Shown here: positions 42,112-50,526 of the stretch, in pieces
Numbering within the stretch: position 1 is the first letter of the stretch
Layout of the letters: each line of letters opens with the position of its first letter
NCBI GenBank assembly: GCA_965197545.1
Contig: CBDANJ010000008.1
Location: 1,054,001-1,118,000 of the forward strand
Source of the DNA: CATOSP01 sp965197545
Lineage (GTDB): Bacteria; Chloroflexota; Dehalococcoidia; Lucifugimonadales; UBA3495
Reading direction: 5' to 3'
Length of the DNA stretch: 64,000 nt
Program-made: the position numbers and the translations under genes
The notes under the pieces: generated by a model
Told to the model about the DNA's origin: nothing
Database searches by the model: none
What the model saw: the letters and a program-made list of their open reading frames with translations, nothing else

Positions 42112-43080
42112 TTGGAATGCTCCAACGGAAGGATCAGGTGGGTGTTATTGGTCGTCCTGGTTCCAGCAGCAGTATCGGCGTATTTCCTGGGAGTAGATCC
42201 GTTTTGGTGCGCGGCGCTACTTTTAGTGGCGCTTTGGCTGCTCCCGAAACTTTACAAGGAAGGCGTCAAGCATTACTTGACGCGGACAGCGATGAAAAAT
42301 CGCGCTGCGGCCTCTCCTCACATGAGGCGGGCCACAGACTTTTTCATAAAAGAGGATTATGATCAGGCCATTCTTGAGTACAGCATGGCTATCAGTATCG
42401 ACCGCTATAGCGTATCTAAGTATAACTTGCGCGGCGGCCTCTTCAGTTTACAAAAGCAATATGACTATGCGATTGTTGATTACACATCCGCCATTAACAT
42501 TGCCCCCAAGCTAAGAGGCCTCGGCTCGCCCATATCCGACAATTTGATGGACACATGGGCATCGGCATACGATGGCCGGGGAAAGGCGCATTTTGCCAAG
42601 GAGGAATTCGACCTAGCAATTGACGATCTCAGCAACTCTATTTTCTATCTGCACGTCCTCGCAACTGTGAATTTAATAGACGACGACGTCTCCTTCGGCC
42701 TGTCAAGGGCTTTCGACTACAGGGGGCGCTCCTACCTTGCCATCGGTGATTACGACTCAGCGGTTGCCGATTTTGAATCCTCACTAAGATTTGAGCTCCA
42801 CGACAGCGACGATAGTATTGTTCGGCGTGCCGACCAACATTATGAATGCGAGGAGTATGACTCAGCGATTACGGGATACACATTAGCCATTCACATTGAC
42901 CCGGACTTTGCCGGTGACTACAACAAGCGGGGCCTCGCCTACCTTGCCAAATATGAGTACGACTCAGCGATTGCCGATTTTGAAACCGCCATCAGCATTA
43001 GCCCCCATTTTGATGAGATGATCTATGAGAATCGCGATAAAGCCCACAGGTCCAAAGAGAACTCTGGCTCGGGGAAATAA
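42112..43080 (+). CDS. TPR-repeat protein with N-terminal membrane anchor
   Basis: The 322-residue protein starts at a TTG. Two N-terminal hydrophobic segments (WVLLVVLVPAAVSAYFLGV and FWCAALLLVALWLLPKLY) anchor it to the membrane. The rest consists of tetratricopeptide-like repeats of the form YDSAIADFETAISISPHF, D-YDQAILEYSMAISIDR and CEEYDSAITGYTLAIHID. TPRs mediate protein-protein interaction. The sequence is lower in GC than neighbouring metabolic genes and clusters with the HEPN, coiled-coil and DUF429 genes, marking an acquired patch. Confidence 0.85.
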   Translation: MECSNGRIRWVLLVVLVPAAVSAYFLGVDPFWCAALLLVALWLLPKLYKEGVKHYLTRTAMKNRAAASPHMRRATDFFIKEDYDQAILEYSMAISIDRYSVSKYNLRGGLFSLQKQYDYAIVDYTSAINIAPKLRGLGSPISDNLMDTWASAYDGRGKAHFAKEEFDLAIDDLSNSIFYLHVLATVNLIDDDVSFGLSRAFDYRGRSYLAIGDYDSAVADFESSLRFELHDSDDSIVRRADQHYECEEYDSAITGYTLAIHIDPDFAGDYNKRGLAYLAKYEYDSAIADFETAISISPHFDEMIYENRDKAHRSKENSGSGK

Positions 43081-43469
43081 AGGGTTCGGGCTTGTCCTAA
43101 CAACCCCGCAGTTCTGAAAGCAATAAGGGTAAGGCGGTTGGGCAGTCCGTACATAATCTGCTTGGCAGGGCGCGGCAACGCATCCCCACCTGCATTTCCG
43201 ACGGCTACGTCACCATTCCCGACCGGCCCTGAGTCGGCTTCGAGCTGAACATGAACTCCCTTAGCCCGCTATCGTGTGGGGTAAAGACCTCGACTTTTCG
43301 GTCTTGTGGAAGCTACTGGCTCAGGTAGGCGTCACTGGCTTCCAGGTTGGCGAAAACATCCGGGTGTGGCGGGATTTCCATGATGGCCGCGCCATAGACT
43401 GAATGTAATCTGAGAAGTTCTTGATTTTGTCCAGTTTGGTGGACTGGTTAGTCCGCCGCCTTGATTCGT
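43081..43469. pseudogene. two short decayed gene fragments
   Basis: At 43194-43250 a plus-strand frame reads ISDGYVTIPDRP, TGA, VGFELN, which recalls the C-terminal end of enolase-superfamily dehydratases (mandelate racemase type), with a stop in the middle. At 43274-43402 an open stretch reads VWGKDLDFSVLWKLLAQVG and GENIRVWRDFHDGRAID, resembling the end of a SnoaL-like/limonene-epoxide hydrolase fold. Both assignments are tentative. No intact gene lies in the 389 bases. Confidence 0.3.
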
Positions 43470-44222
43470 CTACTGGGCGACCCAGCCTCCGTCGATTACG
43501 AGTTCGCTGCCGGTCATAAACGAAGACTCGTCGCTGGCGAGGAATAGCACGCCGTAGGCCACGTCTTCGGGCTCACCGTAGCGGCCCAACGGGATGCGGG
43601 AGACGGTCAAATCGTACCGGTCCTGGTCGGCCCGTCCAGCTTCGGTCATGGGTGTGACGATGGGTCCTGGGTGGACCGAGTTGGCCCTGATTCCTTCCCT
43701 GGCGTATTGAATGGCGGTGGACTTGGTGAGCAACCGCACCGCTCCCTTGGACGCCTGGTACTGTGGGCTGCTGTTGTCGACTCCAACGATGCCAAGTTGG
43801 GACGATATGTTGATGATGGAGCCGCCCCCTGACCGGCGCATGGCGGGAATGGCTGTTTTCGTGCCGAGGAACACGCCCTTGGCGTTGATGTCCATCGTGC
43901 GGTCCCAGTCGGCTTCGGTGGTTTCCTCGACGTTGCCGCCTCCGCCGATGCCGGCGTTATTCACCAACACGTCCAGCCTGCCAAACGAAGATACCGCGGC
44001 GTCGATGGCGTCCCGCCACTGGGACTCGCTGGTCACATCCAGGGCAACGAATAGCGCCTGACCGCCGGCCTCGCCGATCTCGGCGGCAACCCGGCGGCCC
44101 TCATCTTCTAGGACGTCTCCGATCACTACGCTTGCACCCTCGCTAGCGAACATTCGGGCTTCAGCAGCGCCCATACCGCGAGCGCCCCCGCTGATTAAAG
44201 CCACTTTACCTTCCAGTCTCAT
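43470..44222 (-). CDS. SDR family NAD(P)-dependent oxidoreductase
   Basis: The 250-residue short-chain dehydrogenase carries GGARGMG at 12-18, NNAG at 88-91, the active-site Ser140, Tyr155 and Lys159 (YQASK). It is a close paralogue of the gene at 31300, sharing KVALISGGARGMGAAEA-type N-termini and the final DESSFMTGSELVIDGG. The paralogues lie on opposite strands 11 kb apart. Substrate unknown; the family is assigned by the active-site tetrad, not the substrate. Confidence 0.92.
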   Translation of the reverse strand: MRLEGKVALISGGARGMGAAEARMFASEGASVVIGDVLEDEGRRVAAEIGEAGGQALFVALDVTSESQWRDAIDAAVSSFGRLDVLVNNAGIGGGGNVEETTEADWDRTMDINAKGVFLGTKTAIPAMRRSGGGSIINISSQLGIVGVDNSSPQYQASKGAVRLLTKSTAIQYAREGIRANSVHPGPIVTPMTEAGRADQDRYDLTVSRIPLGRYGEPEDVAYGVLFLASDESSFMTGSELVIDGGWVAQ

Positions 44223-44420
44223 CGTTCGACTCCTTGTTGGACTTCATGCGTACGCAGATGTTATTGGATTGAGGAAGATTGTCGTTCTGGCCAGACAATG
44301 TAAGGATCCCACATATCTCCTCGAGATGCAGGATTACGCGATTATTGGTCAAAGTTTAAGACTTGGGATATACTTTGCGCGTACTTGGAATGGCCGGTAG
44401 GTCCACAATCGAGGGGTCAG

Positions 44421-45701
44421 GTGAAGTATACTCGAAGTCCGAGAGCAGCCATACGCCAGGTGAGTGAGCCTTTGGGCCCTGGTATCCCGGAGCGTCTCTT
44501 GGCCCGGCTGTGGCAGAAGCGTGCGGCCCGGCAGGAATGGTTTCGCACCCAGGCCGGGGCCAGAGTGCGAGTGTTATATCCGGGGAGGCCCGGGATCTCG
44601 GCGGGACCAGACTTCCGCAACGCAATCCTGGAAATGGAGGGTGTTGGCCGGGTCCAGGGGGACGTGGAAATTCACGTCCGTCAGCAGGACTGGGACGCCC
44701 ACGGCCACACCGGCGACCCGAGGTACAACGGCGTGGTGCTGCATGTGGCTCTAGACGAACCGGCCGCTCCCACTGGGCTGGAAAGCGGCCGCAACACCCC
44801 GGTAGTCTCCATGGCGCCGCTGCTTACCCCGGAGGACTCCGGAGCCGTTGGACCCCACCCCGGACTGTGGCAACTTTTGGCGGAGCGTGGCTACCAACGC
44901 CCTGACACGGAAGGGGAGTTGGTCCGGTTGTTGGACTATGCTGGAGACGTGCGGTTCTTGGACAAAAGCCGCCAGTACGCACGTTTCCTAGAGGAACAAC
45001 CTGCGGGCCAGACCCTCTACGAAGGACTGCTGGAGGGGCTGGGCTACCAGCACAATCAACATCCGTTTTCCCTTTTGGCCCATCGCGCCCCCTACCAGGA
45101 GCTGGCCGACGCGGCCCTGCGCCTGCCATCGGGGAGCCGAGTTGCGGCCGTAGCGGCGTGGCTTGCTCATCTGTCCGGTCTGCGCCTCGGAAACCGTGTC
45201 AGTGACGCGCAGGGACTTCCGAAAGGGTTGGGTCCGCGGATGGACCCGGACTCCTGGAACTGTTTTCGGGTCCGGCCCGCCAACCACCCCTTGAGGAGGA
45301 TAGCCGGGGCCGCCGGTCTGATTGACAGGTCCCTGGAAATGGGGTTGGTGGAGGCCCTGCGCCGTGAGGCTGAATCGGGTACGCCGAAGACCCTGACCGA
45401 GGCCCTTTCGGTGGCGGGTCAGGGAAAGGCTTCCGCGGCCGTCGGACAGGCCCGCGCCAGAGACCTGGCAATTAACGTGGTCTTGCCGTTCCTACACGCG
45501 CTGGCGGAGGGGGAGGAAGATTCCGAAAGGTCCGGGGACTGGTTGGAGCTGTATTCCCGTTTTGGCAAAGGGCAGGAAAACGAACTGACCCAGGAGATGG
45601 CGGCGCGCCTGCTGGAGCCAGACTGGAGGGGGCTTGTATCCACTGCCCGGCGCCAGCAGGGGTTGCTACATCTTCACCACGTCTTGACCGTCCCCGGCTG
45701 A
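44421..45701 (+). CDS. DUF2851 family protein
   Basis: The 426-residue product matches DUF2851: RLLARLWQKRAARQEWFRT near the N-terminus, ISAGPDFRNAILEMEGVGR and VQGDVEIHVRQQDWDAHGH, then YNGVVLHVALDE. The conserved aspartate, glutamate and histidine residues in GDVEIH and DAHGH suggest a PD-(D/E)XK-like nuclease or metal-binding fold, but no activity has been shown for this family that I know of. The GTG at 44421 is preferred over the TTG at 44385 because GAGGGG lies just before it. The gene is convergent with a cupin on the other strand. Confidence 0.85.
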   Translation: MKYTRSPRAAIRQVSEPLGPGIPERLLARLWQKRAARQEWFRTQAGARVRVLYPGRPGISAGPDFRNAILEMEGVGRVQGDVEIHVRQQDWDAHGHTGDPRYNGVVLHVALDEPAAPTGLESGRNTPVVSMAPLLTPEDSGAVGPHPGLWQLLAERGYQRPDTEGELVRLLDYAGDVRFLDKSRQYARFLEEQPAGQTLYEGLLEGLGYQHNQHPFSLLAHRAPYQELADAALRLPSGSRVAAVAAWLAHLSGLRLGNRVSDAQGLPKGLGPRMDPDSWNCFRVRPANHPLRRIAGAAGLIDRSLEMGLVEALRREAESGTPKTLTEALSVAGQGKASAAVGQARARDLAINVVLPFLHALAEGEEDSERSGDWLELYSRFGKGQENELTQEMAARLLEPDWRGLVSTARRQQGLLHLHHVLTVPG

Positions 45702-45730
45702 GCGCCGGTAGACGGGCCAAAGCCGGATAT

Positions 45731-46069
45731 CTATTCGGCGAGAGGCACCGCTAGGGAGACCCGGAAATCCTCGCCGAGACTGCGGGCAATGTGTCCGTGG
45801 CCCGTCAGGTCTTCAGCCACAAGCACGTCTCCGGGAACCAACTGGACTTTGGTGCCGTCGGCAACCTCGAACTCCGCGGTCCCTGAGAGGTTAACCACAT
45901 ACTGACGCCGGGGCGCGGTGTGGTAGTCGGAGAACGACGGGGAAGTGCGCTGGTTCAGACTGATGTCTCCCGCCCCAATGGGGAAGACCAACTTGGCGAA
46001 CTCGTCGCCTGTCAGGTCCTGGAAGTGGGACTCTCCATCGTCGCCGGAGTAAACGCGGACTATACGCAT
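45731..46069 (-). CDS. cupin domain protein
   Basis: The 112-residue single-domain cupin has RRQYVVNLSGTAEFEVADGT as its first motif and LVPGDVLVAEDLTGHGHIA as its second; the two metal-binding histidines of the first are not all present (YHTAPRRQY), so metal coordination may be partial. It is a small cytoplasmic protein with no assigned function. It converges on the DUF2851 gene with a gap of 29 bases. Confidence 0.75.
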   Translation of the reverse strand: MRIVRVYSGDDGESHFQDLTGDEFAKLVFPIGAGDISLNQRTSPSFSDYHTAPRRQYVVNLSGTAEFEVADGTKVQLVPGDVLVAEDLTGHGHIARSLGEDFRVSLAVPLAE

Positions 46070-46246
46070 AACGGTCCTCCTCGTGGCTTAATAGGCTGTC
46101 GCCAGACAGCTTAGCGGCTTGAAGCGGGGGAAGCAACTTTTCGTGAAAATCCTGCCGGACTCCCTCTTCCACTATGTTCCGGTTTATAATTACGCCATGA
46201 GAAGTACGGAGAGTGCAATCGGATAGCGGGAACCAAGGTGGCCAAT

Positions 46247-46543
46247 ATGAAAGAATGGATTACGCCAATAGGTGTAATTGCCATAATTGCCTTTCTCTCG
46301 TGGTTTATTTGGGACGACCTGAAAGACCTTCGGAGTGATGTACATTCAATCGAGGTGCGTCTTGCGGTTGTCGAAACGGACGTTGCCCATCTGAAGGCAG
46401 ACGTTGCCGAAATCAAGGGCGAAATAAAAAGTATCAAAAACGACATAAAGAGCATCAAGGAAATCTTGCAAAGTATGCAATCAACCCGCGCCGCACATTC
46501 GGAGTCATTACCGGAACCGGCACAAACTTCATACGGGCAATAG
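46247..46543 (+). CDS. small membrane-anchored coiled-coil protein
   Basis: The 98-residue product has one transmembrane segment (ITPIGVIAIIAFLSWFIW) followed by a heptad-rich coiled coil from about residue 27 to 75, with repeating LRSDVHSIEVRLAVVE and ADVAEIKGEIKSIKNDI. It ends with a flexible serine-rich tail. An alternative GTG start 9 bases earlier is possible. Architecture suggests an anchored rod; function unknown. The gene is A+T-rich. Confidence 0.65.
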   Translation: MKEWITPIGVIAIIAFLSWFIWDDLKDLRSDVHSIEVRLAVVETDVAHLKADVAEIKGEIKSIKNDIKSIKEILQSMQSTRAAHSESLPEPAQTSYGQ

Positions 46544-46565
46544 GGCTGCTTAACCGCAATTACGG

Positions 46566-47456
46566 TTATGAAGTTGGTACGTAAATCCAGCCTTCGAGCC
46601 GCGCGGCTTCTTCCTGACGCATTCCCAAGGCTTCTTTGGAAGCCCGGGCCGCCCGCTTCTTGTCTATTGATGTGACTATGGTTGGGGCGCAAGATGGACA
46701 GCGAAACTTGCGTTTGGCTACCCACAGCGCGGCCACAACTGCCGCCACCAAAGAGTCTAGCGCATCGTCGTTACTGTGGTACGTCTCCTTGAAGGTACCG
46801 AGATTCGTTATCTTCATCGTCGACTTAGACCCTAATGACTCCAGAATTTTGCTTCGGTTATCTTGTTTCTTGGCGCCATTCTTGTAGAGTTTAAACGGGA
46901 GTCCCAAAACCTCCAGCGCTGCACCGGGCATAACTTCAAGCAACACAGGGCCTTTGTGTGCTGATTCATAAAGCGGCGGGACTCGGAAGCCGGATGGGGA
47001 CTCCCAAAGATGGTGCAATAACTTCATCCCGTAGAAGGTCATGCGCCGCATTCTTAGGTTCAAGACTGACAAGGGTAGGCTCGAATACAGGTCGCCTATA
47101 CGCAGCGGATGCTTATTGCCGTTGGCCTGGTTGCTGGCCTGGCTAATGTACTCATTACAATTGCGCTCGAAGGCATCATATTCGATGGAAGCGGCGGCGC
47201 TCCAGAGGTGGGGCATGTCGTTGGTGGCTGGAGCCCAGAAGTTGGCGAATCCCATGGGCACGGAAAAAGGGAAATCCATAGCCGCCACAGCGCTATGGGG
47301 CAGGCATGATAGCAAAGTCTTTAAGTCGTCGCGCTTGATGGGGCGGCAGTGCTCAATCACCAACTCATGGTCCTGTGACTGCGCCTCGGTAACCCACGTG
47401 TTCACCACGCGTTTCTCATTTGCGCCGCTGAAGTCCACGCCGATGATGTCAACCAT
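46566..47456 (-). CDS. DUF429 family protein (RNase H-like fold)
   Basis: The 296-residue protein matches DUF429: VDIIGVDFSGANEKRVVNTW is the first acidic strand with the conserved aspartate, AVAAMDFPFSVPMGFANFW the second, and SNDDALDSLVAAVVAALWV contains the third acidic pair typical of RNase H-like folds. The catalytic acidic residues are consistent with a nuclease or a nucleotide-binding role, but no activity is proven. It converges with the small coiled-coil gene, and its own start is close to that of the aspartic protease gene on the same strand. Confidence 0.8.
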   Translation of the reverse strand: MVDIIGVDFSGANEKRVVNTWVTEAQSQDHELVIEHCRPIKRDDLKTLLSCLPHSAVAAMDFPFSVPMGFANFWAPATNDMPHLWSAAASIEYDAFERNCNEYISQASNQANGNKHPLRIGDLYSSLPLSVLNLRMRRMTFYGMKLLHHLWESPSGFRVPPLYESAHKGPVLLEVMPGAALEVLGLPFKLYKNGAKKQDNRSKILESLGSKSTMKITNLGTFKETYHSNDDALDSLVAAVVAALWVAKRKFRCPSCAPTIVTSIDKKRAARASKEALGMRQEEAARLEGWIYVPTS

Positions 47457-47470
47457 GCTTTCCGCCTGCG

Positions 47471-47914
47471 TTATAGCGTTAGTTCGGCGGGAATTAGGCG
47501 GCGGTATTTGGCGTCCGCAGCCAGAGCGAAGGCTTCCAACGCCATTGCTCCGAGCAATATCCTGCTGCCGTCAGCGCCAAAGACGACGTATACGTTTCTG
47601 GTCATGCCTTCCAGTTCCATATCCAGACGCCCTACGGAAAGCTCCCGTTTGGAACCGTCAGCCAGAGTGAACGTCTCTGAGTACTCCCGTTCTATTCCCA
47701 ACTCCTCCAGAATTGACGCGGGAACCAGGGTGTATGACGCCCCCGTATCAACCAACCCGTTCAGAGTGCGGGACTGCGTTCTATTCCAGTTCCAGATGAC
47801 GAAATCGACGCTGAAAGTTCCCACTTCCCCTCCAATGGTGGTTCCCGGCAGAATAATCCATTGCTCAGCCGCCTGCCGTTCCCGGGCCGCCGCATCCCTG
47901 CTCGCAGTGTCCAT
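47471..47914 (-). CDS. retropepsin-like aspartic protease
   Basis: The 147-residue protein has the active-site motif LVDTGASYTLVPASIL, i.e. DTGA, and a second strand ILLGAMALEAFAL expected in clan AA proteases. It would act as a homodimer because each chain gives one aspartate. The start at 47914 follows AAAGGGGGAT on the minus strand. Much longer in-frame alternatives upstream are spurious because the real gene is bracketed by the start of the lyase at 48011. No cleavage partner is evident. Confidence 0.85.
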   Translation of the reverse strand: MDTASRDAAARERQAAEQWIILPGTTIGGEVGTFSVDFVIWNWNRTQSRTLNGLVDTGASYTLVPASILEELGIEREYSETFTLADGSKRELSVGRLDMELEGMTRNVYVVFGADGSRILLGAMALEAFALAADAKYRRLIPAELTL

Positions 47915-48010
47915 TGGCCTATCCCCCTTTATGTTAGAATGGGCCACGCCTGAAGGCCGCCGTTTCCGGCCTTGGGGCATCCAGTGTATCATCATCGAAG
48001 GGGGAGAAAT

Positions 48011-48868
48011 ATGAACCTGACCGACCGCAGAGAGAGATACCGGGCCATCCTGGCCGGGGACAAGTGTGTTCACCCGGCTTCGGTGTTTGACCCAATATCG
48101 GCGCGGGTGGCCGAGGACCTGGGATTTGAAGTCGGTATGTTGGCGGGTTCCATCGCCTCGTTTACGGTGCTGGGCGCTCCCGACATCATCGTCTTGACCC
48201 TGACCGAGTTCGCGCAGCAGATTCACCGCATCTGCCGGGCCGGAAACCTGAGCCTCATGGTGGACGCCGACCACGGTTACGGCAACGCCTTCAACGTCAA
48301 GCGCACCGTGGAAGAACTGGAGACCGCCGGAGTCTCGGCCCTGACCATCGAGGACACCGTCCTCCCCCGCCCCTTCGGAAGCGGCGGCGCCCAGCTGATT
48401 TCCCTGGAAGAGGGCGTCGGCAAGATGAAGGCCGCGCTGGCGGGCAGGCAGGACCCGTCCCTGGTCGTCGCCGGGCGCACCAGCGCCGCTCAGGTAGTGG
48501 GCGTTGACGAAGCCATCCGCCGCACCAACGCCTACGCGGAGGTTGGGGTTGACGCCATGTTCCTGGCCGGGGTGAACTCCCGCGCCGACCTGGAGGCCAT
48601 CCACGCGGCAACAGACATCCCGTTGATTGCGGGCGGCAGCGGAGAGCTTGCCGACCGGGACTACCTCGCCGCCAACGGTGTGCGCGTCGCCCTGCAAGGG
48701 CATCTGTCCTTCCAGGCGATGGTGAAGGCAGTGTACGATACCCTGAAGGCCCTGCGCGACGGCGTAGCCCCCGCCGACCTCAGACCCACCCTGGCCTCGC
48801 CGGACCTGATGAATCAAGTCACGCGGCAGGACGACTACAACCGCTGGAGAGACGAGTTCCTGCGGTAG
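48011..48868 (+). CDS. PEP mutase/isocitrate lyase superfamily enzyme (oxaloacetate decarboxylase-like)
   Basis: The 285-residue barrel protein has VDADHGYGNAFNVKRT (metal-binding loop), EDTVLPRPFGSGGAQLISLE and GRTSAAQVVGVDEAIRR, matching oxaloacetate decarboxylase or PA4872-type members of the PEP mutase superfamily. It lacks the KKCGH cysteine of isocitrate lyase. Start ATG 48011 follows GGGGGAGA. It shares the superfamily with the gene at 6011 but is a distinct subtype. Function could be oxaloacetate decarboxylation or a related C-C cleavage. Confidence 0.88.
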   Translation: MNLTDRRERYRAILAGDKCVHPASVFDPISARVAEDLGFEVGMLAGSIASFTVLGAPDIIVLTLTEFAQQIHRICRAGNLSLMVDADHGYGNAFNVKRTVEELETAGVSALTIEDTVLPRPFGSGGAQLISLEEGVGKMKAALAGRQDPSLVVAGRTSAAQVVGVDEAIRRTNAYAEVGVDAMFLAGVNSRADLEAIHAATDIPLIAGGSGELADRDYLAANGVRVALQGHLSFQAMVKAVYDTLKALRDGVAPADLRPTLASPDLMNQVTRQDDYNRWRDEFLR

Positions 48869-48900
48869 ACTTATGAGGGACGCATCGAGGGGTAAGAAAG

Positions 48901-49590
48901 ATGCTTAATCGTATGCTAGGGGCGGCGCTGTTCCGGGCCGATACATACGAGGAGATCGAAGCCGACGTCACGGCAATGGGGCAAGCCTTCGCCATAGTGC
49001 TGCTGGTCACGATATGCGGGATAGTCGGCGGCATCCTGAACGAGGTCGTGTCGCCGCCAACCGTAACAGTGCAAACTGCTACAGGGGAAACTGTTGAGGG
49101 ACAAATCGCTACAGGGGAACCCGTGATAGGAGAAACCGCGACGGTGGAATCCTTCACATTGATAGGGGAACCCGTGGAGGGGGAAATCGTCGCCGTGGAA
49201 ACCATGACCGCCCTGGGAGTCTCGCTTGCGGTCGTGGGCGGGTTGTTCTTCGGTATAGCGCGTTGGGCAATGTGGGTAACCCTGCTGTTGATAGTCGGCG
49301 GGTCGATGATGCGTTCCGATTCCACACAGACCAGTTGGTCCGAGTTGGGCCGCGTGGTGGGATTTGCATACCTGCCTGGCGTGCTGTCCCTGTTGGGATT
49401 CGTCCCCGGATTCGGCGGTCTGTTGCCGGTAATCGGTTTCTTCTGGACGTTGGCCCTGGTGGTTGTAGCGGTGCGCCATGCCCTGGACTACGACTCCGTA
49501 GGGCGGGCCATCGTAGTCGTCCTGATAACCGGAGTCCTGGGGTTCATCCCTTGGATAATCATCAAGATCATTGAATGGGTCGTCACATAG
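48901..49590 (+). CDS. Yip1-like membrane protein with an acidic repeat insert
   Basis: The 229-residue protein has about five membrane segments in a Yip1-like arrangement. A stretch between the first and second segments (about residues 52-100) consists of near-repeats, GETVEGQIATGEPVIGETATV and GEPVEGEIVAVE, rich in glutamate, threonine and valine. The underlying DNA is also partly repetitive (ACAGGGGAAACTG, ACAGGGGAACCCG). Yip1 family proteins in bacteria have unknown roles. The insert faces outward if the N-terminus is cytoplasmic. Confidence 0.72.
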   Translation: MLNRMLGAALFRADTYEEIEADVTAMGQAFAIVLLVTICGIVGGILNEVVSPPTVTVQTATGETVEGQIATGEPVIGETATVESFTLIGEPVEGEIVAVETMTALGVSLAVVGGLFFGIARWAMWVTLLLIVGGSMMRSDSTQTSWSELGRVVGFAYLPGVLSLLGFVPGFGGLLPVIGFFWTLALVVVAVRHALDYDSVGRAIVVVLITGVLGFIPWIIIKIIEWVVT

Positions 49591-49635
49591 AACGGGCGGC
49601 CCGGTTGAAGGAACGGGCCGCGCCGGAATCCGCAG

Positions 49636-50490
49636 TCAGCCGATTCCTTCAAAGAAGTCCGGGGATACCTCCTCCCCCGGCCCTACCGGGGGGACGGCCC
49701 TGGTGTAGAACTCCCGCCCCAGGACGGTCATGGCGACTTCGCGTGGGACGCGGTGATAGGGCCAGTCCGCCGCTACCTGGGTGCGGTGGCACAGGATACA
49801 AGCCATCTTCGCCTCCAACTGGTCGTCCAGGCGCATCTCCAGGTGGATGTCCTCCTTGGGAACGCCGTCGTTGGCCCGGTTGGGCGAAGGCAGGGGGAAG
49901 TCGATGCCGGCGCTGCGGACGGCCAACGCCCACTCCATGCGGAAGCCCCTGGGCCGGACGCTGTAGAAGAGCCTGTCCGCCTGGTGGGGCGTCAAGCCCT
50001 TTCCCAGTTGCGCCGGAAATGCCGCCGGGTCAGACGCGAGACCGAACGCTTCAGTGGCGTGATGGCAGATGGCGATGTGGTCGGGATGCCCGTACAGACC
50101 GTCCCTTCCGAAAGTCAACACCACCTGTGGGCGGAACCGGCGTATCTCCTCGACCAGTTGCTCCACCACCTCTTCCGCGGGGATATTGATGTAGGCCAGC
50201 GGGTCGGCGTTGGCGTCTGTGCCGGCCATTCCAGAGTCCCGGTAGCGCAAGACCCGGTGCCCGGCGAGTCCCAGGGCGCGGACAGCGCAGGAAAGCTCTG
50301 TCCTGCGGATCTGTCCCAAGGTCTCCCGGGTGGCGGCGCCCTCCTGGCGAATCTCCCCCTCTTCCCCGGAAGTGGCTGTAACGAGCCTTATCTCCACTCC
50401 CTGGGAGGCGTGGGCGGCCAGCGCGCCGCCCACGGGAAACGCTTCGTCATCGGGGTGGGCGAAGCAGACCAGCATCCGGCGTTCTGCCAT
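49636..50490 (-). CDS. PIG-L family deacetylase (LmbE-like)
   Basis: The 284-residue zinc deacetylase has CFAHPDDEAFPVGG at 9-22 (the AHPDDE metal-binding motif) and LYGHPDHIAICHHATEAF near 130. Such enzymes remove N-acetyl groups from GlcNAc-type substrates, including steps of mycothiol or bacillithiol synthesis and lincomycin-type pathways. The product is cytoplasmic. It lies between the Yip1-like gene and gamma-glutamyltransferase, and shares the strand with the latter; 36 bases separate them. Confidence 0.9.
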   Translation of the reverse strand: MAERRMLVCFAHPDDEAFPVGGALAAHASQGVEIRLVTATSGEEGEIRQEGAATRETLGQIRRTELSCAVRALGLAGHRVLRYRDSGMAGTDANADPLAYINIPAEEVVEQLVEEIRRFRPQVVLTFGRDGLYGHPDHIAICHHATEAFGLASDPAAFPAQLGKGLTPHQADRLFYSVRPRGFRMEWALAVRSAGIDFPLPSPNRANDGVPKEDIHLEMRLDDQLEAKMACILCHRTQVAADWPYHRVPREVAMTVLGREFYTRAVPPVGPGEEVSPDFFEGIG

Positions 50491-50526
50491 ACGGTCTCCT
50501 GCTAAGAGAGGTTGTCTATATCGGGT

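Noticed and set aside
47915..48817. A 448-residue minus-strand protein ending as the aspartic protease
   Set aside because: The upstream part overlaps the PEP mutase-family gene in the opposite direction and has no recognisable domain. A good ribosome site precedes the short start at 47914.
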